DNA from: an uncultured Alphaproteobacteria bacterium
GTDB taxonomy: Bacteria; Pseudomonadota; Alphaproteobacteria; RF32; CAG-239
Assembly: GCA_944392285.1 (NCBI GenBank)
Contig: CALXWF010000066.1
Coordinates: 1 to 30,982 of the forward strand
Direction of reading: 5' to 3'
Length of the DNA stretch: 30,982 bases
Position numbers and translations under genes: made by a program. Below, piece after piece: positions 1-8,492 of this stretch (the first letter of the stretch is position 1; every line of letters begins with the position of its first letter). The notes beneath the pieces are model-generated. The model was not told the DNA's origin, did not search any database, and saw nothing but the letters and a program-made list of their open reading frames with translations.

Positions 1-93
1 GGGTTCTATAACAGCTACAAACCTTACGGTTTGACCACGCTCGTTGGCGTGGAGCGGTGTTGTTCCAACACCTTGGCATTCAGCCCCGAGTAA
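1..93 (+). CDS. Possible 3' end of an unidentified CDS (partial)
   Basis: Frame 1 is open from the window edge to a TAA at 91-93, about 30 codons, while the other two forward frames hit stops within 33 bases. The stop lies inside the stem of the terminator that follows, a common compact arrangement. The encoded stretch is not recognised. The same bases can fold into three small hairpins (19-32, 35-52, 56-72), so the 3' end of a structured RNA is an alternative. Too short to decide. Confidence 0.3.
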   Translation, partial: GFYNSYKPYGLTTLVGVERCCSNTLAFSPE

Positions 94-106
94 ACTCGGG
101 GTTTTC
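84..106 (+). terminator. Rho-independent terminator
   Basis: Perfect 7-bp stem CCCCGAG / CTCGGGG with a TAAA loop, followed by TTTT. It closes a transcription unit entering from the left and isolates the flagellar operon from it. Confidence 0.8.
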
Positions 107-318
107 TGTAAGGCAACTAATAAAGAAGACAGAAATATATTTTCCGGAAAATGCGCTGCATTTTGAGCCTCATCTGTCATTCAAATTTCAGAAATTGCAT
201 TTGTTTCCGATTCGACTGACTGTGAATATCTTATTTTTATGTTCCAATCCGAATAAAATTAAGTTAAAGAATAAACAAATGGGGAATTTATATAAATTTT
301 ATTAGATTGGGGAATCTG
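107..318 (+). promoter_or_regulatory. Leader/promoter region of the flagellar operon with a 14-bp palindrome
   Basis: About 210 AT-rich bases without a convincing gene separate the terminator from fliF. A perfect 14-bp palindrome, ATTTTCCGGAAAAT, sits at 139-152. Overlapping it, the GG at 146-147 and the GC at 158-159 have the 10-base spacing of a sigma-54 -24/-12 element (CTGCA around -12), but the -24 half is a poor match to TGGCAC. Since the operon encodes an FlbD-type sigma-54 activator, a sigma-54 promoter would fit; this is inference. No clear sigma-70 promoter was seen. Confidence 0.4.
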
Positions 319-1938
319 GTGAATAGTTTTTTGCAGAGTATCAAAAATCTGTCGCCCGGTCGCTTAGCGTCAATCGCGGCGATAGCAATATTTTTGATAA
401 GTTTTTTTGCCTATATCGGCATGCAGGTAAGTTCAACCGAATATGCGGTCTTATATACGGACTTGGAGCTTGAAGACGCCAAGCAGATAGTCACGCGCTT
501 AGAAACAGACAATGTGCCTTATAAAATTACTAAAAACGGCACGGAAATTATGGTTCCTAAAGAACTTGTCAATAAAATGCGGGTAGAAACCGCCGAGCTT
601 GCGCTTGCTTCCAAAGGCTCAAATGTCGGCTATGAGATTTTTGACAATACGGATGCCTTAGGTTCTACCAATTTTGTGCAAAATGTTAATTTGATTCGCG
701 CGCTTGAAGGTGAGTTGGCACGTACGATTCGCACGGTAGATAATATTAAGAGCGCCAGAGTCCACTTGGTCTTGCCCAAAAGAGAGATGTTCTCCAGAGA
801 AGAGCAAGCCCCTTCGGCGTCGGTTGTAATCAAAACCGCCCAAGGCAAACTCTCGCCGCAAAGTATTCAGTCGATTCAAAAATTAGTTGCGGCGGCGGTT
901 CCGAAGTTAGATGTTAAGAATGTTGCCATTGTTGATAGTGCCGGAAATTTGCTGACCAATAATTTTGATGATGAGCAGACATTGTCAAATGTCAGCAACG
1001 AGGCTTTGCGCTTGGACCAAGAGCGCAAATTGGCCATGAAAGTTCAAAACCTGTTGGAAAAAACCGTCGGAGAAGGCAAAGTGCGTGCCCAAGTTAACCT
1101 TGAGATGGACTTTGACCATGAAGTCACCAATGAAGAGATTTATGATCCCGACAGTCAGGTTGTTCGTTCGCAACAATCCGTAACCGAAGAAGGTTCCTCC
1201 GGTGAAAATGAAGCGCCGGTAACGGTTGCGCAAAACATTCCGAACGGCGATACGGTAGCACCGGTTAACGGCACTTTCAGTCAAAATTCTCGCACCGAAG
1301 AAGTTGTCAATTATGAAATTTCCAAAGTTGTCAGAAATCGGGTTAAAAACAGCGGCGTTATTAAACGTTTGACCGTAGCCGTAATGGTAGACGGCGTTTA
1401 TGACAAAAATGCTCAAGGAGAGAGCGAGTATCGTGACCGCACCAAAGAAGAAATGGAGCAAATCACATCACTTGTTAAGTCGGCCGTAGGCTTTGATGCT
1501 GACCGAGGTGACGTGGTTGAGGTTGCCAATATGCGCTTTGTCAACATTGACACCGGTCCTGAGTTTGTTGAAGAAGTCTTAATCTTTGGCTTTACCAAAG
1601 AAGAACTGATGCAAATTGCCGAAGGCTTGGGTGTTGCCATAGTTGCCATCTTGGTTATTTTGTTAGTCATTCGTCCGCTGATTAACAATGCCTTTGAAAC
1701 CGGCAACACCGGCGGCGACAGCAAGTTACTTGGCGATAATGCCGAAGAAGAAAATCTGCTGTTGTCAAACTTCTTAAATGACGACGGGGGTGAAATGGAC
1801 GAATTAATTAATATAAATAAAGTAGACGGCCGTGTTAAGGTCTCCTCATTGAAGAAGATTAATGAGCTGGTTGAAAAGAACCCCGACACTGCGGTCAATG
1901 TTATTCGTAGTTGGCTTTATCAAAATGACAACTCATAA
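319..1938 (+). CDS. fliF: Flagellar MS-ring protein FliF
   Basis: FliF forms the inner-membrane MS ring that anchors the motor and houses the export apparatus. The protein has an N-terminal membrane segment (about residues 15-35), the YscJ/FliF periplasmic region with typical stretches such as ARVHLVLPKREMF, and a second membrane segment near residue 440, followed by an acidic cytoplasmic tail that binds FliG. I chose GTG at 319 (539 aa) because GGGGA at 309-313 is correctly spaced before it; an in-frame TTG at 307 has no ribosome binding site. First gene of the flagellar operon, 21 bases before fliG. Length is usual for the family. Confidence 0.95.
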   Translation: MNSFLQSIKNLSPGRLASIAAIAIFLISFFAYIGMQVSSTEYAVLYTDLELEDAKQIVTRLETDNVPYKITKNGTEIMVPKELVNKMRVETAELALASKGSNVGYEIFDNTDALGSTNFVQNVNLIRALEGELARTIRTVDNIKSARVHLVLPKREMFSREEQAPSASVVIKTAQGKLSPQSIQSIQKLVAAAVPKLDVKNVAIVDSAGNLLTNNFDDEQTLSNVSNEALRLDQERKLAMKVQNLLEKTVGEGKVRAQVNLEMDFDHEVTNEEIYDPDSQVVRSQQSVTEEGSSGENEAPVTVAQNIPNGDTVAPVNGTFSQNSRTEEVVNYEISKVVRNRVKNSGVIKRLTVAVMVDGVYDKNAQGESEYRDRTKEEMEQITSLVKSAVGFDADRGDVVEVANMRFVNIDTGPEFVEEVLIFGFTKEELMQIAEGLGVAIVAILVILLVIRPLINNAFETGNTGGDSKLLGDNAEEENLLLSNFLNDDGGEMDELININKVDGRVKVSSLKKINELVEKNPDTAVNVIRSWLYQNDNS

Positions 1939-1959
1939 TTTGAAGGCAGGATTAAGATA

Positions 1960-2982
1960 ATGAAACAAAACGTAATAGATGATTATAATCTGATATCTGG
2001 CCAGCAAAAAGCGGCAATCTTGATGTTGTCATTAGACGAGGAGCGCTCGGCATCTTTATTTTCTTTAATGGATGATGAAGAAATAAAAGAGCTTTCCGTC
2101 ATTATGGCAAGCCTCGGTAAGGTAAACTCAAATGTTGTTGAGCAGTTGTTTCAAGAATTTGGTGAGAAAGTTTCCAACACCGGTGCTTTAATCGGCACAT
2201 ATGAGAGCACGGAAAGATTGCTGGCCAAAGCCTTGGACAAAGACCGTGTTTCTGTTATTATGGAAGAGATTCGCGGGCCGGCCGGTCGTACGATGTGGGA
2301 CAAACTCGGCAATGTTAACGAGCATGTTTTAGCCAACTATTTGAAAAACGAATATCCTCAGACCATTGCGGTTATCTTGTCTAAGATTAAAGCCGAGCAT
2401 GCGGCAAAAGTTATTGCTTTGTTGCCTGAAAATTTTGCCATGGAAATTGTAATGCGCATGCTAAGGATGGATTCGGTGCAAAAAGAAGTCTTGGATGGTT
2501 TGGAAAAGACCCTGCGCAAAGAGTTTATGAGCAACTTGTCCAAGTCCACCCGCCGCGATTCGCACGAGTTGATTGCCGACATTTTCAACTCTTTGGACCG
2601 CAACACCGAAAGCCGCTTTATGGAGGCTTTGGAAGAGCGCAACCGCGAGAGTGCCGAGCGCGTCAAGTCTTTGATGTTTACGTTTGAAGACCTTATTCGG
2701 GTTGATGCCCAAGGCATTCAGGTTCTGTTGCGTAACATTGACAAAGACAAGCTGGCTATTGCTTTGAAAGGTGCCTCAGAAACCATTAAAGAGCTGTTCT
2801 TTAACAACATGTCCTCGCGTGCCGGTAAAATTATTAAAGAAGATATGGAGGCCATGGGGCCGGTTCGCCTGCGTGATGTTGAAGAGGCACAGCAATACAT
2901 TGTTACCACAACCAAAGAGCTGTCCAATGCCGGTGAGATTGTCATCAGCGAAGGCAAAGACAGTGATGAGCTGATTTACTAG
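1960..2982 (+). CDS. fliG: Flagellar motor switch protein FliG
   Basis: FliG is the C-ring protein that contacts FliF and the stator and generates torque. The 340-residue protein shows the FliG middle-domain signature (EYPQTIAVILSKI, the usual EHPQ being EYPQ here) and the C-terminal charged ridge ending in SRAGKIIKEDMEAMGPVRLR, followed by DVEEAQ, nearly universal in FliG. AAGGCAGGA at 1943-1951 precedes the ATG. It lies between fliF and fliH in the standard order, with short gaps that imply one mRNA. Confidence 0.96.
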   Translation: MKQNVIDDYNLISGQQKAAILMLSLDEERSASLFSLMDDEEIKELSVIMASLGKVNSNVVEQLFQEFGEKVSNTGALIGTYESTERLLAKALDKDRVSVIMEEIRGPAGRTMWDKLGNVNEHVLANYLKNEYPQTIAVILSKIKAEHAAKVIALLPENFAMEIVMRMLRMDSVQKEVLDGLEKTLRKEFMSNLSKSTRRDSHELIADIFNSLDRNTESRFMEALEERNRESAERVKSLMFTFEDLIRVDAQGIQVLLRNIDKDKLAIALKGASETIKELFFNNMSSRAGKIIKEDMEAMGPVRLRDVEEAQQYIVTTTKELSNAGEIVISEGKDSDELIY

Positions 2983-2999
2983 GGCCAAAGGCAAAGAGC

Positions 3000-3710
3000 A
3001 TGAAAGAAGCCCGCAAATTTTTATTTGATAATTTTGTAATAGAGGAGAAAAAGCCTGTTGCGACGCCTGTGCCGACAGAAGTTGAGCCTGAGCCTGTTTT
3101 GGAAGAAGAAATCCCGCAAGAAACTGTTGTTGAAGTTGTTGAAGAACTCCCCGAGGTAAAGACCTACACGGAAGAAGAGTTAAACGAGCAGCTGCGCATC
3201 GCCAAAGAAGAGGCCTATGAAAATGGTTTTAAATCGGCCCAAAGCGGGATAGAAGCCAAAAACGAAACCATATTAAACGAGATAAACGGCAAACTTTTGA
3301 ACCTGATAACCGAGCGTGAGCAAGAAGTTAAAAAGTTAGAGGCAGAGTTTATAGAAATGGCCAAAGCCATTGTCTTAAAGTTAGTTCCGGTCTTAGAGGC
3401 CGAGAATGCCGAAGCCTTGGTTAATCAGTTCATTGCTGAAAATTTTGCCAATTTTAATGATGAGAGCAAAATTTCATTTTATCTTAATCCCGAGATAATC
3501 GGGCAGGTAAAAGACAACATTGCCAAACTTGCGGCGCATCATGACTTTGAGGGCAAAATTTCTCTGCACAAAGACCCCTCGTTGAGTGAGAGTGATTGCC
3601 GAGTAGAATGGGAAAACGGCGGCGTTGAACGCAATTCAAAAGCCTTAAACGCCAAAATGACAGATTTACTTGAAAAGCAAAATCCGCAAACGGAGACAAA
3701 CAATGGATGA
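3000..3710 (+). CDS. fliH: Flagellar assembly protein FliH (export ATPase regulator)
   Basis: 236 residues. The N-terminal 70 residues are Pro/Glu/Val-rich and probably disordered; then comes a long charged helical region (about 75-150) and an alpha/beta C-terminal domain, the layout of FliH/YscL proteins that hold the export ATPase FliI at the C ring. The assignment rests largely on position between fliG and fliN and on this architecture, because FliH sequences diverge strongly. The stop overlaps the fliN start by 8 bases, suggesting translational coupling. No fliI is in the window. Confidence 0.8.
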   Translation: MKEARKFLFDNFVIEEKKPVATPVPTEVEPEPVLEEEIPQETVVEVVEELPEVKTYTEEELNEQLRIAKEEAYENGFKSAQSGIEAKNETILNEINGKLLNLITEREQEVKKLEAEFIEMAKAIVLKLVPVLEAENAEALVNQFIAENFANFNDESKISFYLNPEIIGQVKDNIAKLAAHHDFEGKISLHKDPSLSESDCRVEWENGGVERNSKALNAKMTDLLEKQNPQTETNNG

Positions 3711-4062
3711 AGAAAAGAAAATGGAATTAGACGAGCTGAGCGAGAGCACGATATTAGATGACGAGCCGGTTCTGAAAAAAGAAAACGACGTTGATGACTT
3801 TGACATTCCAAGCTCGACCAGCGACCTTGAAGCGGTTTATGACATTCCGGTTCGAGTATCTGCAATTTTAGGCAAAACGCAGATGAAAGTCAGCCAGCTG
3901 ATGAAGTTGAACAAAGGGGCGATTATTGAGCTGGACAAGAAAGTCGGTGAAGCCATAGACATATATGTTAACAACAATTTGGTCGCACGCGGTGAAGTTG
4001 TTGTGGTTGATGACAAGTTAGGCATCACCATGACAGAAATTGTCAAGAGCGTAGCAAAATAG
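3703..4062 (+). CDS. fliN: Flagellar motor switch protein FliN
   Basis: FliN forms the base of the C ring and binds FliH. The 119-residue protein has an acidic N-terminal extension of about 45 residues and then the SpoA/FliN domain: VRVSAILGKTQMKVSQLMKL, GAIIELDKKVGEAIDIYVNN and ARGEVVVVDDKLGITMTEIV. The start is ATG 3703, with GGAG at 3692-3695; an upstream in-frame ATG at 3670 lies inside fliH and lacks a ribosome binding site. It overlaps fliH by 8 bases and is followed by flbD after 10 bases. Confidence 0.94.
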   Translation: MDEEKKMELDELSESTILDDEPVLKKENDVDDFDIPSSTSDLEAVYDIPVRVSAILGKTQMKVSQLMKLNKGAIIELDKKVGEAIDIYVNNNLVARGEVVVVDDKLGITMTEIVKSVAK

Positions 4063-4072
4063 GATTTTTTTA

Positions 4073-5389
4073 ATGGAAATACTCATTGTTGGGACATTAG
4101 ACGGACAAATCGGCGCGGCAAGTAAGATTGCCATTGCCCAAGGCGGTCAGGTATCTGTGGCCGACAGCGTTGAGTCAGGCCTGGATATATTACGTTCCGG
4201 CAAATCGGTAGAATTGGTGATGATAGATGTCAAGTTAGACATCTACAAGTTTATTAGCTCGCTTGAGAGTGAGCGGATAAATGTTTTGGTTGTGGCCTGC
4301 GGTGTGGCCAATGACGCCTCTTTGGCGGTAAAAGCCATTAAGGCCGGAGCGAAGGAATATATTCCTCTTCCGCCGGACCCTGAGCTGATTGGGGCGGTTT
4401 TGGCAGCCGCTACGCGTGAGAATCATGCCCTGATTTATGGCGACAAAAAGACCGAGGCCATTTTGAAATTAGCCAAACAAATTGCCCCCTCTGAGGCCAA
4501 TGTTTTATTAACCGGCCAGTCCGGAACCGGTAAAGAAGTATTTTCACGTTTTATTCATGACAATTCCAAGCGAGCCAACAAGAGGTTTGTTGCCGTAAAC
4601 TGTGCGGCCATTCCCGAAACTTTGTTGGAATCAGAGCTTTTCGGTTATGAAAAAGGGGCTTTTACCGGTGCGGTGGCCAGACGTATCGGCAAGTTTGAAG
4701 AAGCCACGGACGGCACTTTGCTGTTAGATGAAATTTCCGAGATGGACATTCGCATTCAAGCCAAATTATTGCGTGCCATACAAGAAAAAGAGATAGACCG
4801 TATCGGGGGCAAGGCGCCGATAAAGGTCAACACGCGCATTATTGCCACCTCTAACCGCAATTTGGCAGAAGCGGTTAAAAACGGCACCTTCCGTCAGGAT
4901 TTGTATTATCGTCTGAATGTCGTCAACATTAACATTCCGCCGTTAAAAGAGCGCCCGGATGACATTTTGGTTTTAGCCAAACACTTTGTAAAGAAGTTTT
5001 CCGAGTTAAATGACATTCCCTTGAAGCCGATTTCCAAAGAGGCGGAAGCTCTGTTGCTTTCTTATTCTTGGCCGGGCAATGTGCGTGAGCTTGAAAACAC
5101 CATACATCGGGCGGTTTTATTAAGCACCGGCGAGCAGATAGAAAAAGAGGCCGTTATTTTGACCGAGGCAGATATGCAAACAGAGGCGTCTTCGGCGCCG
5201 GAGACGGCCGAAAGTTTGGTCGGCAGCAAAGTTGCGGATGTCGAGCGTAATTTGATTATAGATACTTTGCGCCACACTTTGGGCAACCGCACGACAGCCG
5301 CGCAAATTTTAGGAATTTCGATACGCACCTTGCGTAACAAGTTAAAGCAGTATGAACAAGAAGGCTATTTGGATAAATCGGTAGGGTAA
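4073..5389 (+). CDS. flbD: Sigma-54-dependent flagellar regulator, FlbD-like
   Basis: 438 residues: a receiver-like domain (1-115), an AAA+ sigma-54 interaction domain (about 123-355) and a Fis-type helix-turn-helix at the C-terminus (SIRTLRNKLKQYEQEG). Walker A GQSGTGKE is at 148-155, the sigma-54 contact loop GAFTGA at 195-200 and Walker B LLLDE at 216-220. The receiver is degenerate: Asp52 is present, but the acidic pair near the N-terminus is Gly7-Thr8 and the lysine of the usual KP motif is Leu. FlbD proteins are known for such receivers and for control by FliX rather than by a simple kinase. Its place inside the operon suggests it controls late flagellar genes. No fliX is visible here. 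Confidence 0.9.
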   Translation: MEILIVGTLDGQIGAASKIAIAQGGQVSVADSVESGLDILRSGKSVELVMIDVKLDIYKFISSLESERINVLVVACGVANDASLAVKAIKAGAKEYIPLPPDPELIGAVLAAATRENHALIYGDKKTEAILKLAKQIAPSEANVLLTGQSGTGKEVFSRFIHDNSKRANKRFVAVNCAAIPETLLESELFGYEKGAFTGAVARRIGKFEEATDGTLLLDEISEMDIRIQAKLLRAIQEKEIDRIGGKAPIKVNTRIIATSNRNLAEAVKNGTFRQDLYYRLNVVNINIPPLKERPDDILVLAKHFVKKFSELNDIPLKPISKEAEALLLSYSWPGNVRELENTIHRAVLLSTGEQIEKEAVILTEADMQTEASSAPETAESLVGSKVADVERNLIIDTLRHTLGNRTTAAQILGISIRTLRNKLKQYEQEGYLDKSVG

Positions 5390-5398
5390 AAATAAACC

Positions 5399-7519
5399 AT
5401 GGCAAGAGCACCGCAAAATGCATCAATGTTTGGCGGCAAGTCATTTAAAGACTTGTTGGTTGCCTCGACTAAGAGGGGCGACATCTTTTTTGCTTTATCC
5501 ATTATCTTAATGTTGGTTATTTTGATTATGCCGATGCCGGCCTGGTTGTTGGATATTGCTTTAGCCTTATCCATTACCATGTCTTGTTTGGTTTTGATGA
5601 CGGCGATTTTTATTGAAAAACCGATAGAATTCAGTGCTTTTCCGCTGGTTTTGTTAATCACCACCATGTATCGATTAGCCTTAAACCTGGCCTCAACACG
5701 TTTGATTTTATCCAAAGGCTATACCGGTCCTGATGCCGCCGGTGAGGTTATTAAGGCTTTTGGCGGTTTTATCATGGGCAACAACTTTGTAATCGGTGTG
5801 ATTGTTTTTGCCATTTTGGTTATTGTCAACTTTGTGGTCATCACCAAAGGTTCCGGCCGCATTGCGGAGGTTGCCGCACGTTTTGCCTTAGACGCCATGC
5901 CCGGAAAACAAATGGCTATTGACGCTGACTTATCCTCGGGGCTGATTACGGAAGATCAAGCGCGCGCCCGCCGTGAAGAATTATCCAAAGAGAGCTCTTT
6001 TTACGGAGCCATGGACGGTGCCTCAAAATTTGTACGCGGAGATGCCATTGCCGGCTTAATTATTACATTCATTAACATTGTGGCCGGTATTATTATCGGT
6101 ATGGTGCAAAACCACATGAGTTTTGGCGATGCCGGAGAAACTTATACGCGCCTGACCGTAGGTGATGGCTTGGTTTCACAAGTTCCGGCGCTGATTGTAT
6201 CTGTTGCGGCCGGTATTTTGGTATCCAAAGCCGGTATGACCGATTCGACGGATAAAGTTTTGTTTGAACAGGTCGCCAATTATCCGAAGGCTTTGGGTAT
6301 GAGTGCCTTTTTAGCCTTGGCTTTAGGCATGTTGCCCGGCACGCCGGCAATACCTTTTGTCTTGTTAGCCACCTTAACCGGTGTTACGGCTTATTATCTG
6401 GATAAGCAGCAAAAAATACAGGCGCAAAGGGCGCAAGAGCTATTAGAGCAAGAAGAAAAACAAGGCAAAATCACCAAAGCCGCAGATGAACCGATTGCCA
6501 ACGCATTAAGAATGGACCTAATTCGTCTGGAAATCGGCTATGGCTTGTTGCCTTTAATTAATGAAGAAACCAACAAAAAACTAACCGACCAAATCAAAGC
6601 CCTAAGGCGAGCTCTGGCCTCGGAGCTTGGTTTTGTCATGCCCTCAATTCGCATACAAGACAACATGCAGTTAGAGGCCAATGAATATAACATCTACATC
6701 AAAGAGGTCAAAGCCGGGCGCGGCGAGTTAAGGACGACGCAGCTTCTGGTTATGGACCCGCGCGGAGAGCCGATAACTTTGCCCGGCGAAAATACTTTTG
6801 AGCCGACATTTGGGCTAAAAGCCATGTGGATAGACCAGTCTTATCGTGAAGAAGCCATGTTCAGAGGCTATACGGTGGTTGATCCGGCCACGGTTGTCAC
6901 CACGCATATAACCGAGTTGGTTAAAGACAACATGCCGGAGCTTTTGTCTTATGCCGAAACGCAAAAATTATTAGATGAGATGGACAAAGAGCATCAAAAG
7001 CTGGTCAAAGAGTTAATCCCCGGCAAAGTAAGCCTTGGCGCGGTTCAAAGAATTTTGCAAAATCTGTTGCAAGAGCGTGTTTCCATAAGAGATTTGCCCA
7101 CCATTTTAGAGGGAATATCCGAGGCGGTATCTTCGACCCACAGTTTAATGATGATAACCGAGCATGTTCGAGCCAGATTGGCGCGTCAGCTGTCCAATGC
7201 CAATGCCAATGAGCTTGGGGTTATTTCTTTGGTAACATTATCGCCGGAATGGGAGCATGCCTTTGCCGAGGCGATTGTCGGCGAAGGTGATGACCGGCAG
7301 TTAGCCATGGCGCCGAGTGCTTTGCAGTCATTTATTACCAAGGTGCGCAACACCATGGAAGAACTGGCCGCCAAAGGAGAGAACGCGGTATTGTTGACCA
7401 GCCCGGGGATAAGACCTTTTGTTCGCTCCATTATTGAGCGTTTCAGACCTTTAACGGTTGTTATGTCACAAAACGAAATTCACCCCAAAGCCAAAATCAA
7501 GACAGTGGCGCAGATATAG
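5399..7519 (+). CDS. flhA: Flagellar export gate protein FlhA
   Basis: FlhA is the large inner-membrane component of the flagellar type III export gate. The 706-residue protein has about eight membrane helices in the first 330 residues, with the FHIPEP-family region FALDAMPGKQMAIDADLSSG followed by ARRREE-like and SSFYGAMDGASKFVRGDAIA segments, then a cytoplasmic domain that docks substrates and chaperones. Length is as expected. The ribosome binding site is weak (AGGG at 5383-5386), so translation may be partly coupled to flbD, which ends 9 bases upstream. Confidence 0.97.
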   Translation: MARAPQNASMFGGKSFKDLLVASTKRGDIFFALSIILMLVILIMPMPAWLLDIALALSITMSCLVLMTAIFIEKPIEFSAFPLVLLITTMYRLALNLASTRLILSKGYTGPDAAGEVIKAFGGFIMGNNFVIGVIVFAILVIVNFVVITKGSGRIAEVAARFALDAMPGKQMAIDADLSSGLITEDQARARREELSKESSFYGAMDGASKFVRGDAIAGLIITFINIVAGIIIGMVQNHMSFGDAGETYTRLTVGDGLVSQVPALIVSVAAGILVSKAGMTDSTDKVLFEQVANYPKALGMSAFLALALGMLPGTPAIPFVLLATLTGVTAYYLDKQQKIQAQRAQELLEQEEKQGKITKAADEPIANALRMDLIRLEIGYGLLPLINEETNKKLTDQIKALRRALASELGFVMPSIRIQDNMQLEANEYNIYIKEVKAGRGELRTTQLLVMDPRGEPITLPGENTFEPTFGLKAMWIDQSYREEAMFRGYTVVDPATVVTTHITELVKDNMPELLSYAETQKLLDEMDKEHQKLVKELIPGKVSLGAVQRILQNLLQERVSIRDLPTILEGISEAVSSTHSLMMITEHVRARLARQLSNANANELGVISLVTLSPEWEHAFAEAIVGEGDDRQLAMAPSALQSFITKVRNTMEELAAKGENAVLLTSPGIRPFVRSIIERFRPLTVVMSQNEIHPKAKIKTVAQI

Positions 7520-7530
7520 CGGAGTAGGTT

Positions 7531-8481
7531 ATGAAAATCAAAAACTTCATAGCACCCGACATTTCAACCGCCATGGACATGGTTCGTCAAGAGCTTGGGC
7601 TTGATGCGGTTATTATTTCCAATGAGAGCAAAAACGGCGAAGTATATATCACGGCGGCGGTAGAAGAAGCGCAAGAAATTTCTTTTTCAGACACCGAAGA
7701 AGAAGAACTTCAAATATCATCTTACGGGGAAACGCCGATAAGAGAAAGTTTGGCTTATCATGGTGTTTTAGACATCATCAGCGGGCGCATTTTGGCCAAG
7801 TGCCGCAAAATAGCCTCTGAGCGTGGTTTGCAGAATCCCAAAGAGGTTTTGGAGCGTTGTTTTTCCGAGATGTATCGGTTTCAAGATATATTAAGCCGCC
7901 AAAATCCGATAAAAATTTTCATGGGGACCCCTGGCAGCGGCAAATCGACTGCCATAGCCAAGACGGCAGCCCAAGCCAAGTTTAAGGGGGAGAGGGTCTG
8001 CATTATCAGCACCGACAATGTCCGTGCCGGAGCCAACAAGCAACTACAGGCATTTGCCCAAATACTTGAGACAGATTTTTTATTTTGCAAAGGGGAGCGA
8101 AGCCTATATGAAACAGCGCGCAAGGCTCTGAGCACCTATCCCTATGTTTTGGTAGACACGCCGGGCATAAATCCGTTTGTTAAGGCGCAGGTGGAAAAGA
8201 TATCCCCCATAACCGAGGCCTTAAAAGCCGATTGTATCTTAACCATGGACGCCGGTCGCAATGCTTATGACGCGGCCGAGGCGGCAGAAGTATTTTATGG
8301 TTTGGGCGCGCGTTTTATCATGCCCACACGCATGGACTTAACCAGACGAATAGGGGCGATTTTAACGGTTGCAGACTGTTGCGACATGAGCTTTTGCGGC
8401 GCCAGTGTCAGTGACTCGATAGCCACGGGTTTAGCCGCCATAGACAACAAATCTCTGGCCGGATTAGTTTTGGCCGAATAA
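7531..8481 (+). CDS. flhF: Flagellar placement GTPase FlhF
   Basis: FlhF is an SRP-type GTPase that sets where and how many flagella are built. The 316-residue protein has the short FlhF N-terminal region (KIKNFIAPDISTAMDMVRQE), an acidic linker, and an NG domain with G1 MGTPGSGKST (131-140), the STDNVRAGANKQLQAFA segment matching the usual DTYRIGAVEQL, G3 DTPG (209-212) and the late TRMDLTRRIG motif in place of TKLDET. G1 and G4 differ slightly from consensus but retain the key Lys/Ser and Asp. GGAG at 7521-7524 precedes the ATG. Paired with flhG downstream. Confidence 0.92.
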   Translation: MKIKNFIAPDISTAMDMVRQELGLDAVIISNESKNGEVYITAAVEEAQEISFSDTEEEELQISSYGETPIRESLAYHGVLDIISGRILAKCRKIASERGLQNPKEVLERCFSEMYRFQDILSRQNPIKIFMGTPGSGKSTAIAKTAAQAKFKGERVCIISTDNVRAGANKQLQAFAQILETDFLFCKGERSLYETARKALSTYPYVLVDTPGINPFVKAQVEKISPITEALKADCILTMDAGRNAYDAAEAAEVFYGLGARFIMPTRMDLTRRIGAILTVADCCDMSFCGASVSDSIATGLAAIDNKSLAGLVLAE

Positions 8482-8492
8482 GGAGAAGAAAG

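Noticed and set aside
57..305. 82-residue + strand ORF before fliF
   Set aside because: It starts inside the terminator-linked region, has no ribosome binding site or family pattern, and spans the likely promoter.
985..1898. Two - strand ORFs of about 160 residues inside fliF
   Set aside because: Shadows of a well-supported conserved gene; no family pattern.
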